Origin: Domibacillus robiginosus
GTDB lineage: Bacteria; Bacillota; Bacilli; Bacillales; Domibacillaceae
Assembly: GCF_000966195.1 (NCBI RefSeq)
Contig: NZ_LAHL01000043.1
Location: 1-44,858 of the forward strand
Direction: 5' to 3'
DNA: 44,858 nucleotides
Shown here: piece by piece, positions 9,012-17,313 of the stretch
How positions within the stretch are numbered: the stretch's first letter is position 1
Layout of the letters: each line of letters opens with the position of its first letter
Made by a program: the position numbers and the translations under genes
Notes under the pieces: generated by a model
The model's input: only the letters and a program-made list of their open reading frames with translations
The model's database searches: none
Told to the model about the DNA's origin: nothing

Positions 9012-9662
9012 CCGGTTAAGCCGATACTCGGTAAAGTGAAACAGCATGATCCAAAAAAACAGCCAGGCAGCACCAATAGAAAAGCCTGCCAGCACATCAC
9101 TCGGGTAATGAACACCGAGGTAAATGCGCGATAAGCCAATTAACACAATCATACATCCGGCCAGGAGCGCCGCCGTTGTTTTTTTCCATTTTCCTTTCAC
9201 AAGTCGAAACAGCATAAATGAAAGCGCGCCGTAAAAAATAAAAGATCCCATGGAGTGGCCGCTCGGAAAGCTGTAGCCGCCTTGCTCAATCAATGGCAGC
9301 ACATCCGGGCGCTGGCGTTGAAACAGCCCTTTTAAAAAGCTGTTAAACACGCCGCCGAGCCCATTGACCAGCACAAAAAAAAGCGCCCAGCCGTACCGTC
9401 TGCGGACAACAAGAAAAAGAGAAATTGCCCCGGTGGCAATCGTGAAGAATGTGACCGAGCCAAAGCTCGTTAAAAATACCATTCGGCCCGTTCGGCCTTC
9501 GTTTATCCAGGACTGCACTTCATGGATGATTTTTGAATCAAACGCTTCTACCTCATTTTCCCGCAAGGCGTCTACTACTTCGAAAAATCCCCACGTAAAC
9601 AGTACGAGAAACAGGGCTAGCGAGCCGTAATAAGCGTAGGGACGCCAATTTTTTTTTTGCAA
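8994..9662 (-). CDS. PAP2-family membrane phosphatase
   Basis: About 222 residues with several membrane segments. It has the three phosphatase motifs of the PAP2 superfamily: KGLFQRQRP, PSGHSMGSF and SRIYLGVHYPSDVLAG. Such enzymes dephosphorylate lipid phosphates, for example undecaprenyl diphosphate or phosphatidylglycerophosphate, at the outer membrane face; the substrate is not deducible. The start is uncertain. I chose the TTG at 9662 with AAAGGAAG seven bases upstream. An ATG five bases before it is out of frame, and a run of ten A's follows immediately. Confidence 0.85.
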   Translation of the reverse strand: MQKKNWRPYAYYGSLALFLVLFTWGFFEVVDALRENEVEAFDSKIIHEVQSWINEGRTGRMVFLTSFGSVTFFTIATGAISLFLVVRRRYGWALFFVLVNGLGGVFNSFLKGLFQRQRPDVLPLIEQGGYSFPSGHSMGSFIFYGALSFMLFRLVKGKWKKTTAALLAGCMIVLIGLSRIYLGVHYPSDVLAGFSIGAAWLFFWIMLFHFTEYRLNRRLSQY

Positions 9663-9716
9663 TCGCCATCTTCCTTTCAAGATTATAACGATTTTATACC
9701 CGTAACTGTTTAAAAA

Positions 9717-9739
9717 AATCCAGGAATCATTCCTGGATT
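9717..9739 (-). terminator. Terminator of dapF
   Basis: 9-bp stem AATCCAGGA/TCCTGGATT with a 5-base loop overlapping the dapF stop codon, followed on the minus strand by a run of T's. Confidence 0.85.
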
Positions 9740-10727
9740 AAAAAACAGTAGAAGCAAGATACGATTCTACTTCCTCGCGCAGCTGCTCGTATGCCTGCTG
9801 TTCGGCGAATGCCTCCTGGTTATGAACCGTAAAATGATGCGGTGTATCAAGATCGACATTGATGGTTCCCTGGAACATATATGTCCCGTTTCCGATTAAA
9901 TCAATGGAGTACTGCCCGTCTTCATGCACATGCACCTCGCAGCGGACTTTTCCACCGTTGTTATACACGTCAATAGGCGTTTCCATTTCATTTAAACCGA
10001 GCTGGCATGTGGTAAGCGTAGAAGCGGACATGGCTGTACCACACGCGTTTGTAAAGCCGACGCCGCGTTCAAACGTCCGTACATACAGGGTTCCTTTTTG
10101 GATTGGATACACAAAGCTGACATTTACACCATCCGGCGTAATCTCATTTTTTCCATTTAGCTCTTCTGAAATCCGTTTTTGCTCATCAGAAGCAATCAGT
10201 TCCCGGTCCGCCACCACAATCAAATGAGGATTCGGTACGGCGAGCGCGGAAAACCGGATAGAATCGGACAGCTCCGGCACGACTTCATCAAACAAGCGCT
10301 CCTTTCCGATCGCCATCGGCAAATCGGCCAGGTTAAACAGAACTGGCGATATTTGTACACGATACGCCGGTACGCCTTTATAAATGTCACCATCCCGCTT
10401 TACATACAGGTCTGCTTTATTCGTTTCAACGACAATCTCGTTTTTACCGAGTTTGTCGAGTACATACCGCCCATGCAGACGAAGCCCGTTGCCGCACATA
10501 GAAGCTTCTGACCCGTCACTGTTGAAAATGCGCATTTTTGCATCGGCCTGTGCACTTTCCATTACAAACACAATGCCGTCTGCTCCAATTCCCTTTTCCC
10601 GGTTGCAAAGCGCCAGCGCGAGATCGCGGCGGTTCTCTTCTGTAAATGTATAGGCGTTTGCCCACTCATCAATTAAAATAAAATCATTGCCTGACCCATG
10701 GCCTTTAATGTACGAAATCTCCAACAT
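9738..10727 (-). CDS. dapF: Diaminopimelate epimerase
   Basis: Converts LL- to meso-diaminopimelate for peptidoglycan and lysine synthesis. 329 residues starting MLEISYIKGHGSGNDF. Both catalytic cysteines are visible, in MCGNGLR and in NACGTAMSAS. The ATG at 10727 was chosen because the family's N-terminus starts exactly there; the open frame runs 80 codons further but through repeat DNA and a terminator. The protein is about 45 residues longer than B. subtilis DapF, the excess being a charged C-terminal tail after GNGTYMFQG. Flanked by terminators on both sides, so probably monocistronic. Confidence 0.93.
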   Translation of the reverse strand: MLEISYIKGHGSGNDFILIDEWANAYTFTEENRRDLALALCNREKGIGADGIVFVMESAQADAKMRIFNSDGSEASMCGNGLRLHGRYVLDKLGKNEIVVETNKADLYVKRDGDIYKGVPAYRVQISPVLFNLADLPMAIGKERLFDEVVPELSDSIRFSALAVPNPHLIVVADRELIASDEQKRISEELNGKNEITPDGVNVSFVYPIQKGTLYVRTFERGVGFTNACGTAMSASTLTTCQLGLNEMETPIDVYNNGGKVRCEVHVHEDGQYSIDLIGNGTYMFQGTINVDLDTPHHFTVHNQEAFAEQQAYEQLREEVESYLASTVF

Positions 10728-10758
10728 AACTCCCTCTTTCACAGCTGATTTGCTGTTT

Positions 10759-10767
10759 AGTATAGCA
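10759..10767 (-). promoter_or_regulatory. Extended -10 promoter for dapF
   Basis: Minus-strand TGCTATACT is an extended -10 element about 35 bases upstream of the dapF start. No convincing -35 box is present, which is acceptable for TGn-type promoters. Confidence 0.45.
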
Positions 10768-10823
10768 GATTTAAAGCCGTTGGTGTTGGATTTAGAAGTG
10801 TTTGTGTGATTTTTAACAAAAGA

Positions 10824-10849
10824 AAAACCCGTCCCAGGAGGCGGGTTTT
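10824..10849 (-). terminator. Orphan terminator upstream of dapF
   Basis: 8-bp stem AAAACCCG/CGGGTTTT with a 10-base loop and a U-rich tract on the minus strand. No gene lies directly upstream of it on that strand. It is immediately preceded (10849-10864) by a 16-mer that also precedes the terminator at 224. Confidence 0.65.
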
Positions 10850-10960
10850 CAGACTGTAGACAAATGATTGATAACCGTGCACATGAACAGACTGGATTGG
10901 CGTCGTCCAGGCAGCTCCGCTTTCCATGGGGCAGGCGCTGACCCGGACGCCGCCAAGTGG
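10849..10960 (-). repeat. Remnant of a Bacillaceae-type intergenic repeat
   Basis: The stretch between dapF and the NCS2 permease gene holds no gene. It contains TCCGCTTTCCATGGGGCAGG (plus strand, about 10917-10936), which resembles CTGCTTTCCAAGGGGCAGG in the longer repeat at 30381-30530. It also carries a 16-mer (10849-10864) shared with 209-224. I recall such GC-rich segments being common between genes in this family of bacteria. The rest of 10961-11100 shows nothing recognisable. Confidence 0.45.
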
Positions 10961-11105
10961 CTTGCAACAGAATTGTATAGAGCGAATAAAGTTGTATTTT
11001 TCTTTTTAAAAAAGAGAGAATGTCTATCTAGTTCTTGGCTGATTGATCTTCAACACCACTTATCGGCTCTTTTGTAAAAGTGAAAGAAGTTGTCTACACA
11101 CTAAA

Positions 11106-11129
11106 AAACCCGCCTTGAGAGGCGGATTT
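11106..11129 (-). terminator. Terminator of the NCS2 permease gene
   Basis: Stem AAATCCGCC/GGCGGGTTT on the minus strand (one wobble, 6-base loop), followed by a T-run and directly abutting the stop codon. Confidence 0.8.
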
Positions 11130-12347
11130 TTAGTGAACCATTGTATTCATTAGGAACAGCACCGCGATGACATACATCGGAACGGGTACTTCGCGGAATC
11201 GTCCGCGGGTCATTTTTAAAAGAGGATACAAAATGAAGCCCGCCGCAATACCATCTGCAATACTTGATGTAAGCGGAATAAGCGCGATAATCGCAAGCGC
11301 CGGAATCGATTCGGTCCAATCAGAAAAAGGCAGACGCCGAATATTCATTGTCATCAGCGTGCCGATGATGATTAAAATTGGAGCAACAGCAGAACCCGGC
11401 ACCATATTCAAATAAGGTGCTGCGATAAACGCAAGCGGAAACAAAAGACCTGCTGTCAGCGGCACCAGGCCTGTCCGTCCGCCGGATGCAATCGGTGCTG
11501 CACTTTCTACCGCGGATACATTGGCGCTTGAGCCGGCAAGTCCGCTTGCTACAACGGCAGCGGCATTTGCCTGGATCGTCCGTTTAAATTTCTCCGGCTG
11601 TCTGGCCAGGTTTAAATGGCCGTGTACGAGGCCGATGTTTTCAAATAGCAGCACCATTGTCAAAGAAAAAACGGCCGGTACAAAAACAAACGGTGATACA
11701 CCCTGAAATGTCCAGGCATTCAGGACATCGGCGTAGCTTTCGAGTCCTACACTACCGGATTCATCCGGCAGCGTGCCAAACAGCCAGGCAATGCCTGTAC
11801 CGGCTGCGATTACCCAGATAAATGTGCCCGGCACCTTGCGCCAATAAAGAATAAGCGCAAAAGCAAGCGTTAAAAGAGCGGCCCAGGAAAATCCAGCTTT
11901 TTCCACTCCGATCACAATTAAAAACAAGCCAAGTCCAATCGTGATCGCTTCTTTTAAAGCGCCTGGCACGACCGCATTTAACCTGCCTGCGAGCGGCGTC
12001 AGTGTCACGACCGCAAATAAAAGGCCAGCCATAACCGTAACGCCGAGTGCCTGCTGCCATGTCATGCCCATTTCCTGAACAAACGTGTACGTAAACATGG
12101 CATTGATCCCCATACCCGGCACGATGATAACCGGTGCATTAGCCCAAAACGCCATGATCAGGCACCCTGCTGCCGCCGAGATAATAGTTGCAGCAGCCGC
12201 TGCTTCAAACGGCATACCTGCTTCTGATAAAATGAGCCCGTTCACTGCAATAATGTAAATGACTGTTAAAAAGCCGGTTACACCCGCAGACCATTCCTTC
12301 GCGAAGGTTGTTCCATGTTCGCGAAGCTTAAATATTCCTCCATTCAT
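11130..12347 (-). CDS. NCS2 (AzgA-type) purine permease
   Basis: 405-residue polytopic membrane protein; nearly all of it is hydrophobic segments. FKLREHGTTFAKEWSAGVTGFLT at the start, PGMGINAMFTYTFV and ENIGLVHGHLNLA are characteristic of the PbuG/PbuO/AzgA branch that imports guanine, hypoxanthine or adenine with protons. Exact purine specificity cannot be assigned. Unlike many Bacillus pbuG genes, no purine riboswitch is visible in its 150-base leader; that space is instead occupied by a structured repeat (12388-12488). Confidence 0.85.
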   Translation of the reverse strand: MNGGIFKLREHGTTFAKEWSAGVTGFLTVIYIIAVNGLILSEAGMPFEAAAAATIISAAAGCLIMAFWANAPVIIVPGMGINAMFTYTFVQEMGMTWQQALGVTVMAGLLFAVVTLTPLAGRLNAVVPGALKEAITIGLGLFLIVIGVEKAGFSWAALLTLAFALILYWRKVPGTFIWVIAAGTGIAWLFGTLPDESGSVGLESYADVLNAWTFQGVSPFVFVPAVFSLTMVLLFENIGLVHGHLNLARQPEKFKRTIQANAAAVVASGLAGSSANVSAVESAAPIASGGRTGLVPLTAGLLFPLAFIAAPYLNMVPGSAVAPILIIIGTLMTMNIRRLPFSDWTESIPALAIIALIPLTSSIADGIAAGFILYPLLKMTRGRFREVPVPMYVIAVLFLMNTMVH

Positions 12348-12387
12348 TTTGAAAACCTGCTTACTGTGAAGCGCCCTCTCCCTACCC

Positions 12388-12488
12388 GCTGAAAGCCCGC
12401 TATTCCAGGATAGCGTTAAGGTTCAAAGACTAAAAGCCGCGGCGTCCTGCCGCAACGTCTTTGTGCCCTGCATCCTGCAGGCCTCAGC
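12388..12488. repeat. Structured repeat element, copy 1 (between ribH and the permease)
   Basis: About 101 nt folding into: outer stem GCTGA/TCAGC (12388-12392 with 12484-12488), hairpin CGCTAT/ATAGCG (12398-12415), stem CAAAGAC/GTCTTTG (12424-12430 with 12457-12463) enclosing GCGGC/GCCGC (12439-12453), and hairpin CCTGCA/TGCAGG (12467-12481). Every stem has a counterpart in copy 2 (15976-16075) with different bases but preserved pairing. The joining segments CTAAAA, GCAAC and TTTGTG are shared. Confidence 0.7.
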
Positions 12489-12498
12489 CACGAAAGCC

Positions 12499-12528
12499 AT
12501 TATATCACGCGTCAAATGAGCGGAGCAA
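12499..12528 (-). promoter_or_regulatory. Possible promoter for the NCS2 permease
   Basis: Minus-strand TATAAT (12499-12504) with TTGCTC (12523-12528) 18 bases upstream, at the end of ribH. The -35 is weak. Confidence 0.35.
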
Positions 12529-12975
12529 GTTCGCCATTTCAATGGCAGACATTGCTGCATCCCAGCCTTTATTGCCTGCTTTTGTGCCAGCACGTTCAAT
12601 CGCCTGCTCGATTGTATCGGTTGTTAAAAGACCGAAAATTACCGGTACCCCCGTTTGCATGCCAGCCTGCGCCGTGCCTTTTGCAGCTTCACTGCATACA
12701 TAGTCAAAGTGAGCTGTTGCGCCGCGGATAACGGCACCCAGTGTAATAATGGCATCGTATTTTCCGCTTTCCGCCATTTTTTTCGCCACAATCGGTAGTT
12801 CAAACGCACCCGGCACCCAGGCAATATCGATATTCTCTTCTTCAACACCGTGACGGATAAATCCGTCCTGTGCGCCGCCAATCAGCTTGCTTGTAATAAA
12901 TTCATTGAAACGGCCGGCAACGATGCCTACTTTTAGTCCTGATCCGATTAAATGTCCCTCAAATGTTTTTCCCAT
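12505..12975 (-). CDS. ribH: 6,7-dimethyl-8-ribityllumazine synthase
   Basis: 156 residues; condenses the ribityl-diaminopyrimidine with 3,4-dihydroxy-2-butanone 4-phosphate to lumazine. The family motifs [32 protein letters not shown] and [12 protein letters not shown] are all present. In Bacillus this protein forms a 60-subunit shell around riboflavin synthase. Last gene of the rib operon; its ATG touches the end of ribBA. Confidence 0.97.
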   Translation of the reverse strand: MGKTFEGHLIGSGLKVGIVAGRFNEFITSKLIGGAQDGFIRHGVEEENIDIAWVPGAFELPIVAKKMAESGKYDAIITLGAVIRGATAHFDYVCSEAAKGTAQAGMQTGVPVIFGLLTTDTIEQAIERAGTKAGNKGWDAAMSAIEMANLLRSFDA

Positions 12976-14183
12976 TAGTGATTCTCCTCTTCTACGTGTA
13001 ATAAATGTCCAAGCTTTGAAATTTTTGTTTTTAAATAATGGCGGTTGTCCTTATTGGGCGGCATTTCGATCGGCACACGCTCCACAATATCAAGACCGTA
13101 TCCGTTCAAGCCGGCAATTTTGCGCGGGTTGTTTGTTAACAGCCGCATTTTGGAAATGCCGAGGTCACGCAAAATTTGGGCACCAATTCCATAATCACGC
13201 AGGTCATCTTTAAACCCGAGCTTTACGTTTGCTTCGACCGTATCATATCCCTGCTCCTGCAGCTCATATGCTTTCAGCTTGTTAATAAGCCCGATGCCGC
13301 GGCCTTCCTGGCGCATATACAGAAGCACGCCCCGGCCTTCTTCTTCGATCTGTGCAAGCGCCGCATGAAGCTGCGGTCCGCAGTCACAGCGGTGTGAGCC
13401 GAAAATATCACCTGTCAGGCATTCGGAATGAACACGGACAAGCACCGGCTCCCCGCCGGAAATGTCTCCTTTTACAAGCGCAACATGATCCTGGCCTGTT
13501 AAATCTTCCTCATAGCCAACTGCACGGAAATGGCCAAAGTCGGTTGGAAGCTGAATGTCCGCTTCGCGGCGAATGAGCGTTTCACGACCACGGCGATACG
13601 AGACAAGCTGTTCAATTGTGATCATTTTCAAATCGAATTTTTTTGCCATCACTTCAAGCTCCGGCAGGCGGGCCATCGTGCCGTCATCATTCATCACTTC
13701 ACAAATGACACCAGCCGGCTTGTGTCCGGCCAGTTTCGCCAGATCGACCGCCGCTTCCGTGTGACCCGTTCTGCGCAGGACGCCGCCGGATTTGGAAATT
13801 AGCGGAAAAATATGTCCTGGCCGTTTAAAATCAGCCGGCACCGCTGCATCATCTACGATGGCTTTTACTGTGTCTGCCCGTTCAAATGCACTGATTCCTG
13901 TCGTCGTGTTGATATGATCGACGCTGACTGTAAATGCTGTACCGTGGCTGTCTGTGTTGCGCTCCACCATCGAGTGGAACTGAAGGCGGCTGGCGATTTG
14001 TTCCTCGACCGGCACGCAAATAAGGCCTCGTCCTTCTTTTGCCATAAAATTAATCATAGCACCATCAGCGAGTTCCGCAATGCCGAGAAGGTCTCCTTCA
14101 TTTTCACGATCTTCATCGTCGACGACAATGATGACTTTTCCCTTCTTTAAATCTGAAATGGCTTCTTCAATTGTTGAAAACAT
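12975..14183 (-). CDS. ribBA: Bifunctional DHBP synthase / GTP cyclohydrolase II
   Basis: 402 residues with two domains. The N-terminal part (about 1-200) is 3,4-dihydroxy-2-butanone-4-phosphate synthase, recognised by [11 protein letters not shown] and RPGHIFPL. The C-terminal part is GTP cyclohydrolase II, with the zinc-binding cysteines in [19 protein letters not shown] and [11 protein letters not shown]. It supplies both precursors of lumazine. Sits between ribE and ribH with short spacers. Called ribA in B. subtilis. Confidence 0.96.
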   Translation of the reverse strand: MFSTIEEAISDLKKGKVIIVVDDEDRENEGDLLGIAELADGAMINFMAKEGRGLICVPVEEQIASRLQFHSMVERNTDSHGTAFTVSVDHINTTTGISAFERADTVKAIVDDAAVPADFKRPGHIFPLISKSGGVLRRTGHTEAAVDLAKLAGHKPAGVICEVMNDDGTMARLPELEVMAKKFDLKMITIEQLVSYRRGRETLIRREADIQLPTDFGHFRAVGYEEDLTGQDHVALVKGDISGGEPVLVRVHSECLTGDIFGSHRCDCGPQLHAALAQIEEEGRGVLLYMRQEGRGIGLINKLKAYELQEQGYDTVEANVKLGFKDDLRDYGIGAQILRDLGISKMRLLTNNPRKIAGLNGYGLDIVERVPIEMPPNKDNRHYLKTKISKLGHLLHVEEENH

Positions 14184-14195
14184 AGATGTTCCTCC

Positions 14196-14840
14196 TTACA
14201 AATAGCCGTTCTCTTTCAATAAATCCATTGTGACGCCTCGCTTGGGCGCCTCTCTTTTCTCAAGCATGCTGCCCACGTATTTTGCCAGCATATCGCATTC
14301 AATATTAACCGGATCACCGACACTTTTAGACGCTAAAATCGTCTCATCCTGTGTGTGGGGAATAAGCGAGACCGTCACGCCTTCTTCTGTTACCCCAAAA
14401 AGGGTTAACGATGTGCCGTCAAGGGCAATCGAGCCTTTGTACAAAAAGTAACGGCCCAGCTCTTCCGGATACGAGACGGTCACATACAGGGCATTTTCCT
14501 CATGCTTTTTCGAAACAATATGGCCGACGCCATCCACATGCCCGGAGACGAAATGTCCGCCAAACCGGCCGTTAGCCGCCATGGCTCTTTCCAAATTTAC
14601 ACGTGCACCTGGCGTAAGCGCCGCAAGAGCCGTTGATGTAAAGGTTTCAGGCATGACATCTGCTGTAAAGTGCGTTTTTGTAAAAGTCGTGACGGTTAAA
14701 CAAACACCGCTGACTGCAATACTGTCGCCAAGGTGAACGTCCTCGAGCACTTTTTTGGCCGCAATGGTCAGCTGCAGCGACCGTCCACCGCGTACAATGC
14801 GTTCAACGGTGCCAAGCTCTTCTATAATTCCTGTAAACAT
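14196..14840 (-). CDS. ribE: Riboflavin synthase alpha chain
   Basis: 214 residues; dismutates two lumazines into riboflavin. The protein has the two tandem lumazine-binding barrels of the family: MFTGIIEELG with SGVCLTV in the first, and GGHFVSGHVDGVG with SLIPHT in the second. The ATG at 14840 starts at the universal MFTGI and has AAAGGTGA upstream; the eight extra codons upstream are not conserved. Five bases downstream of ribD. Confidence 0.96.
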   Translation of the reverse strand: MFTGIIEELGTVERIVRGGRSLQLTIAAKKVLEDVHLGDSIAVSGVCLTVTTFTKTHFTADVMPETFTSTALAALTPGARVNLERAMAANGRFGGHFVSGHVDGVGHIVSKKHEENALYVTVSYPEELGRYFLYKGSIALDGTSLTLFGVTEEGVTVSLIPHTQDETILASKSVGDPVNIECDMLAKYVGSMLEKREAPKRGVTMDLLKENGYL

Positions 14841-14844
14841 ACGA

Positions 14845-15921
14845 TCACCTTTTTTCCATGACAATTTTCAAGTCCGGCCCGATCTGCTCCATGGATACAA
14901 AAGCGAGGTCAAGTGCTTCATCCATTGATGACCCGCCCAGCCCTCCGAATGAAGAAGGAGCGGATTTGCCGCCAATGAGCTTTGGTGCCATATACATAAT
15001 CAGCCGGTTAAACGCACCGATGTCTAAAAAGGAAGCGTTCATTTCAGCTCCTGCTTCTACAAACAGTGTCATAATGTTCATTTTGCCGAGCTCATCGAGC
15101 ACTGCATCAATCGACATATGAGGCAGGCGGAGCACCGTAACTCCTTCTTCTTCTAATGCACGCTGTTTTTTTGTCTGGGCATCGGACGCGCAGAAAATAA
15201 TCGTTTTGGCTTCTTTGTTTTGAACAATGTGAAAATCAAGCGGAACGCGCAAATGCGTGTCCAGTAAAATTCGAATGGGGTTTTTTCCTCCCTGGGGCAG
15301 TCGGGAAGTTAAGAGCGGATTGTCAAGCAGCACCGTTCCAATACCAGTTAATATAGCATCATGGCGGCTTCTGAGAAGGTGTACGTCTTCTCTGGCAGCT
15401 TCACCTGTAATCCAGCGGCTGTGTCCAGTATGAGCGGCCGTTTTGCCATCGGCGGTAACAGCTGTTTTGATCGTTACATACGGACGTTTTGTTTGAATAA
15501 AATGAAAAAATGGCGTTAATAATTCATGTGCGCGTCGTTCGCAAATGCCTGTTTCAACCTCAATGCCGGCTTCCTTGAGTTTTTCGATCCCTTTGCCGCC
15601 TACAAGCGGATTTGGGTCAACCGCAGCGATAAATACACGGCGCAGTCCCCGATCGATAATCAAGTCTGCGCAGGGCGGTGTTTTACCAAAATGCGCACAT
15701 GGCTCCAGGGTTACATAAATATCTGCTCCCTGTGCTGCGTCACCTGCCTGCTTGAGCGCGTTCACTTCCGCATGCGCTTCACCCGCTTTTAAATGAGCGC
15801 CCATGCCAAGAATTTGGCCGTCTTTTACAACAACGGCGCCAACAGGAGGGTTGGGTGACGTCTGGTAAGCCGCACTTTCGGCAAGCGATAGGGCTAGATT
15901 CATATACTCTTCTTTGTTCAC
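14845..15921 (-). CDS. ribD: Bifunctional deaminase/reductase for riboflavin synthesis
   Basis: 358 residues; deaminates and then reduces the first pyrimidine intermediate. The N-terminal deaminase has zinc ligands in HAE (50-52) and PCAHFGKTPPC (C75 and C84); the C-terminal reductase carries TAVTADGKTA and ILTGIGTVLLDNP. I chose the GTG at 15921 (protein MNKEEYMNLAL, aligning with the N-terminus of B. subtilis RibD) with AGGAGG 12 bases upstream; the open frame itself reaches 15963 into repeat DNA. First gene of the rib operon, controlled by the FMN riboswitch upstream. Confidence 0.95.
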   Translation of the reverse strand: MNKEEYMNLALSLAESAAYQTSPNPPVGAVVVKDGQILGMGAHLKAGEAHAEVNALKQAGDAAQGADIYVTLEPCAHFGKTPPCADLIIDRGLRRVFIAAVDPNPLVGGKGIEKLKEAGIEVETGICERRAHELLTPFFHFIQTKRPYVTIKTAVTADGKTAAHTGHSRWITGEAAREDVHLLRSRHDAILTGIGTVLLDNPLLTSRLPQGGKNPIRILLDTHLRVPLDFHIVQNKEAKTIIFCASDAQTKKQRALEEEGVTVLRLPHMSIDAVLDELGKMNIMTLFVEAGAEMNASFLDIGAFNRLIMYMAPKLIGGKSAPSSFGGLGGSSMDEALDLAFVSMEQIGPDLKIVMEKR

Positions 15922-15975
15922 GAGAAAAGCACTCCTCCTTTTTTCAATAGACCGCCTGTACACAAGAAAAGCGCA

Positions 15976-16075
15976 AGGCGCCCGCTTATCGGCTCATAAG
16001 GAACAAAAGCTAAAAACGCAGCATCATGCTGCAACGCTTTTGTGATCCACATCGTGTGGACCTCCGATGGCGCCT
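15976..16075. repeat. Structured repeat element, copy 2 (in the ribD leader)
   Basis: About 100 nt: outer stem AGGCGCC/GGCGCCT (15976-15982 with 16069-16075), hairpin CTTAT/ATAAG (15985-16000), stem CAAAAGC/GCTTTTG (16004-16010 with 16036-16042) enclosing GCAGC/GCTGC (16018-16032), hairpin TCCACA/TGTGGA (16046-16060). It lies between the FMN-riboswitch terminator and the ribD start, so it is part of every rib mRNA. Flanking text (GGAGCTAGACA) resembles widely dispersed Bacillaceae intergenic repeats. Confidence 0.7.
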
Positions 16076-16090
16076 GGAGCTAGACAAAAC

Positions 16091-16121
16091 AAGCCCCGCA
16101 TTGACAGTCAATACGGGGCTT
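16091..16121 (-). terminator. Riboswitch-controlled terminator of the rib operon
   Basis: Stem AAGCCCCG.. /..CGGGGCTT around a TTGACAGTCAA centre, followed on the minus strand by GTTTTGTCT. It lies about 50 bases downstream of the FMN aptamer, the expected place for the expression platform. Confidence 0.8.
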
Positions 16122-16172
16122 TTTAGCATTAGTAAATAAACGTTTCCCTTTTAAAAATTCAGAAAACGCACG

Positions 16173-16308
16173 CTGTCCTTTCCTCCCATCCAGACTTTCA
16201 CTGTCGGCTCCGGAATCGCACCAGATCCACCGCACATATGCGGGTCACGGACTGAGGGCTTGCGCCCAACACCGCCGGTCGGGAGTTGCACCCTGCCCCG
16301 GAAAGGTT
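16173..16308 (-). ncRNA. FMN riboswitch (RFN element)
   Basis: On the minus strand the aptamer is almost at consensus: it opens with CCTTTCCGGGGCAGGGTG, and contains AACTCCCGACCGGCGG, GCCCTCAGTCCGTGACCC, GGTGCGATTCCGGAGCCGACA and AGTCTGGATGGGAG, closing with GGAAAGG to pair with the start. Binding of FMN favours the terminator at 16091-16121 and switches off ribD-ribE-ribBA-ribH. The structured repeat copy 2 lies between this terminator and ribD. Confidence 0.97.
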
Positions 16309-16326
16309 TATTCGAATGTTGCTTCC

Positions 16327-16356
16327 ATTATGAACCTTGTTTTTACACCCTGTCAA
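16327..16356 (-). promoter_or_regulatory. Sigma-A promoter of the rib operon
   Basis: Perfect TTGACA (16351-16356, minus strand), 18-base spacer, CATAAT (16327-16332), directly upstream of the FMN riboswitch. Confidence 0.7.
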
Positions 16357-16589
16357 GCCAGTGATTTTTGTTTTTTTAACAGCAGCAGCCGGCAGGAAAA
16401 CAATCCTCTGCAAATAAAGCGTCTGGATCGGCCTCGTCCCATGCACTTTGCATGCTGATTCCGCATACAATGATGAAAACAGCAGCCACTTAAAAACAGT
16501 ACTTCCCCGGCCCACCATATCCTTATTCGGCGCGTCGCTGTTTTTTTAAAAATGAAATAAACTAGTCCTTCAGCAAAGCTGTTTATTTT

Positions 16590-17180
16590 CAGTCCAATCC
16601 ATCCGCATACGAATGATGAATGCCATCAAGTCCTCCATCTCCGCCAGCAGGCGCCGCATAGGCATATGGCGGTATGAAGAATGTTTGTCCTGTTTCATCC
16701 TTTCCTTCAAGCGGTGCACTGGTTATTCGGCAGCGCCCACAATGTCGCTTCCTGTTTTTAGGGCTTTCCGGTCCCATACTTCGTTCAGCACCTGCAGACG
16801 GCGTACCGCCAGTTAAGCGGCGCCGGCCATCCAGCTATCTGATGTCCACACCTGCTTACCCGTCGCTCTTTTACTCGTGTGATCCGTGAGTTACCCATTC
16901 CATCTTTAAAGCCAATCAATTTTCCTGGTATCTTACCTGTATTTACTTGCTTCTGTCGGCCATTTCTCTTCAAGCGCACCAATCGCCTGGCTCAATACCT
17001 TTTACATTTGCTTCAGATCAATTAGTGGAAAGCGCCATCTTTTTCACCCGTTACGTTAGAAGTCGACACTTCATTCAATAAATCGACGGCGACTGGATCC
17101 CGTGCTGCCTCAGCGGTTTCAACCCTGGCAAGAAGCAGTTCTGTATCCTTGATCAGCTGCTGCCGTGGTTATGTTGACTG
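16590..17180 (-). pseudogene. Scar of an efeO-efeB iron-uptake locus
   Basis: Read on the minus strand in shifting frames, this region gives an EfeO-like piece (17022-17165: ELLLARVETAEAARDPVAV, DLLNEVSTSNVTGE). It is followed by EfeB-like pieces of a Dyp-type haem peroxidase: LIGFKDGMGN, VWTSDSWMAG, VRRLQVLNEVWDRKALKTG, SAPLEGKDETG. Order and orientation match Bacillus efeO-efeB, but the start of efeO, most of both proteins and the reading frames are gone. Family assignment rests on recalled motifs and is moderately sure; that it is decayed is certain from the many stops. Confidence 0.6.
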
Positions 17181-17313
17181 AACTTTTCATTTATTTATCT
17201 CATTTTACTCTATACAAATTGGATTTTTTCTCTGTTACAGGATAAAGTAAACCTTTTTTCTTTTACATTTTAAAAACGTGTCGAAAAAATTTTTTATTTG
17301 CGTTTAAAACCTA

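Noticed and set aside
10728-10967. 80-codon N-terminal extension of dapF
   Set aside because: It crosses a terminator and repeat DNA; the conserved DapF start and a ribosome site are at 10727.
12348-12500. Purine riboswitch ahead of the NCS2 permease
   Set aside because: The conserved purine-aptamer joints and loops are absent; the space is the structured repeat.
16198-16518. 106-codon minus-strand frame over the FMN riboswitch
   Set aside because: It overlaps the conserved aptamer and the rib promoter, and has no family resemblance.
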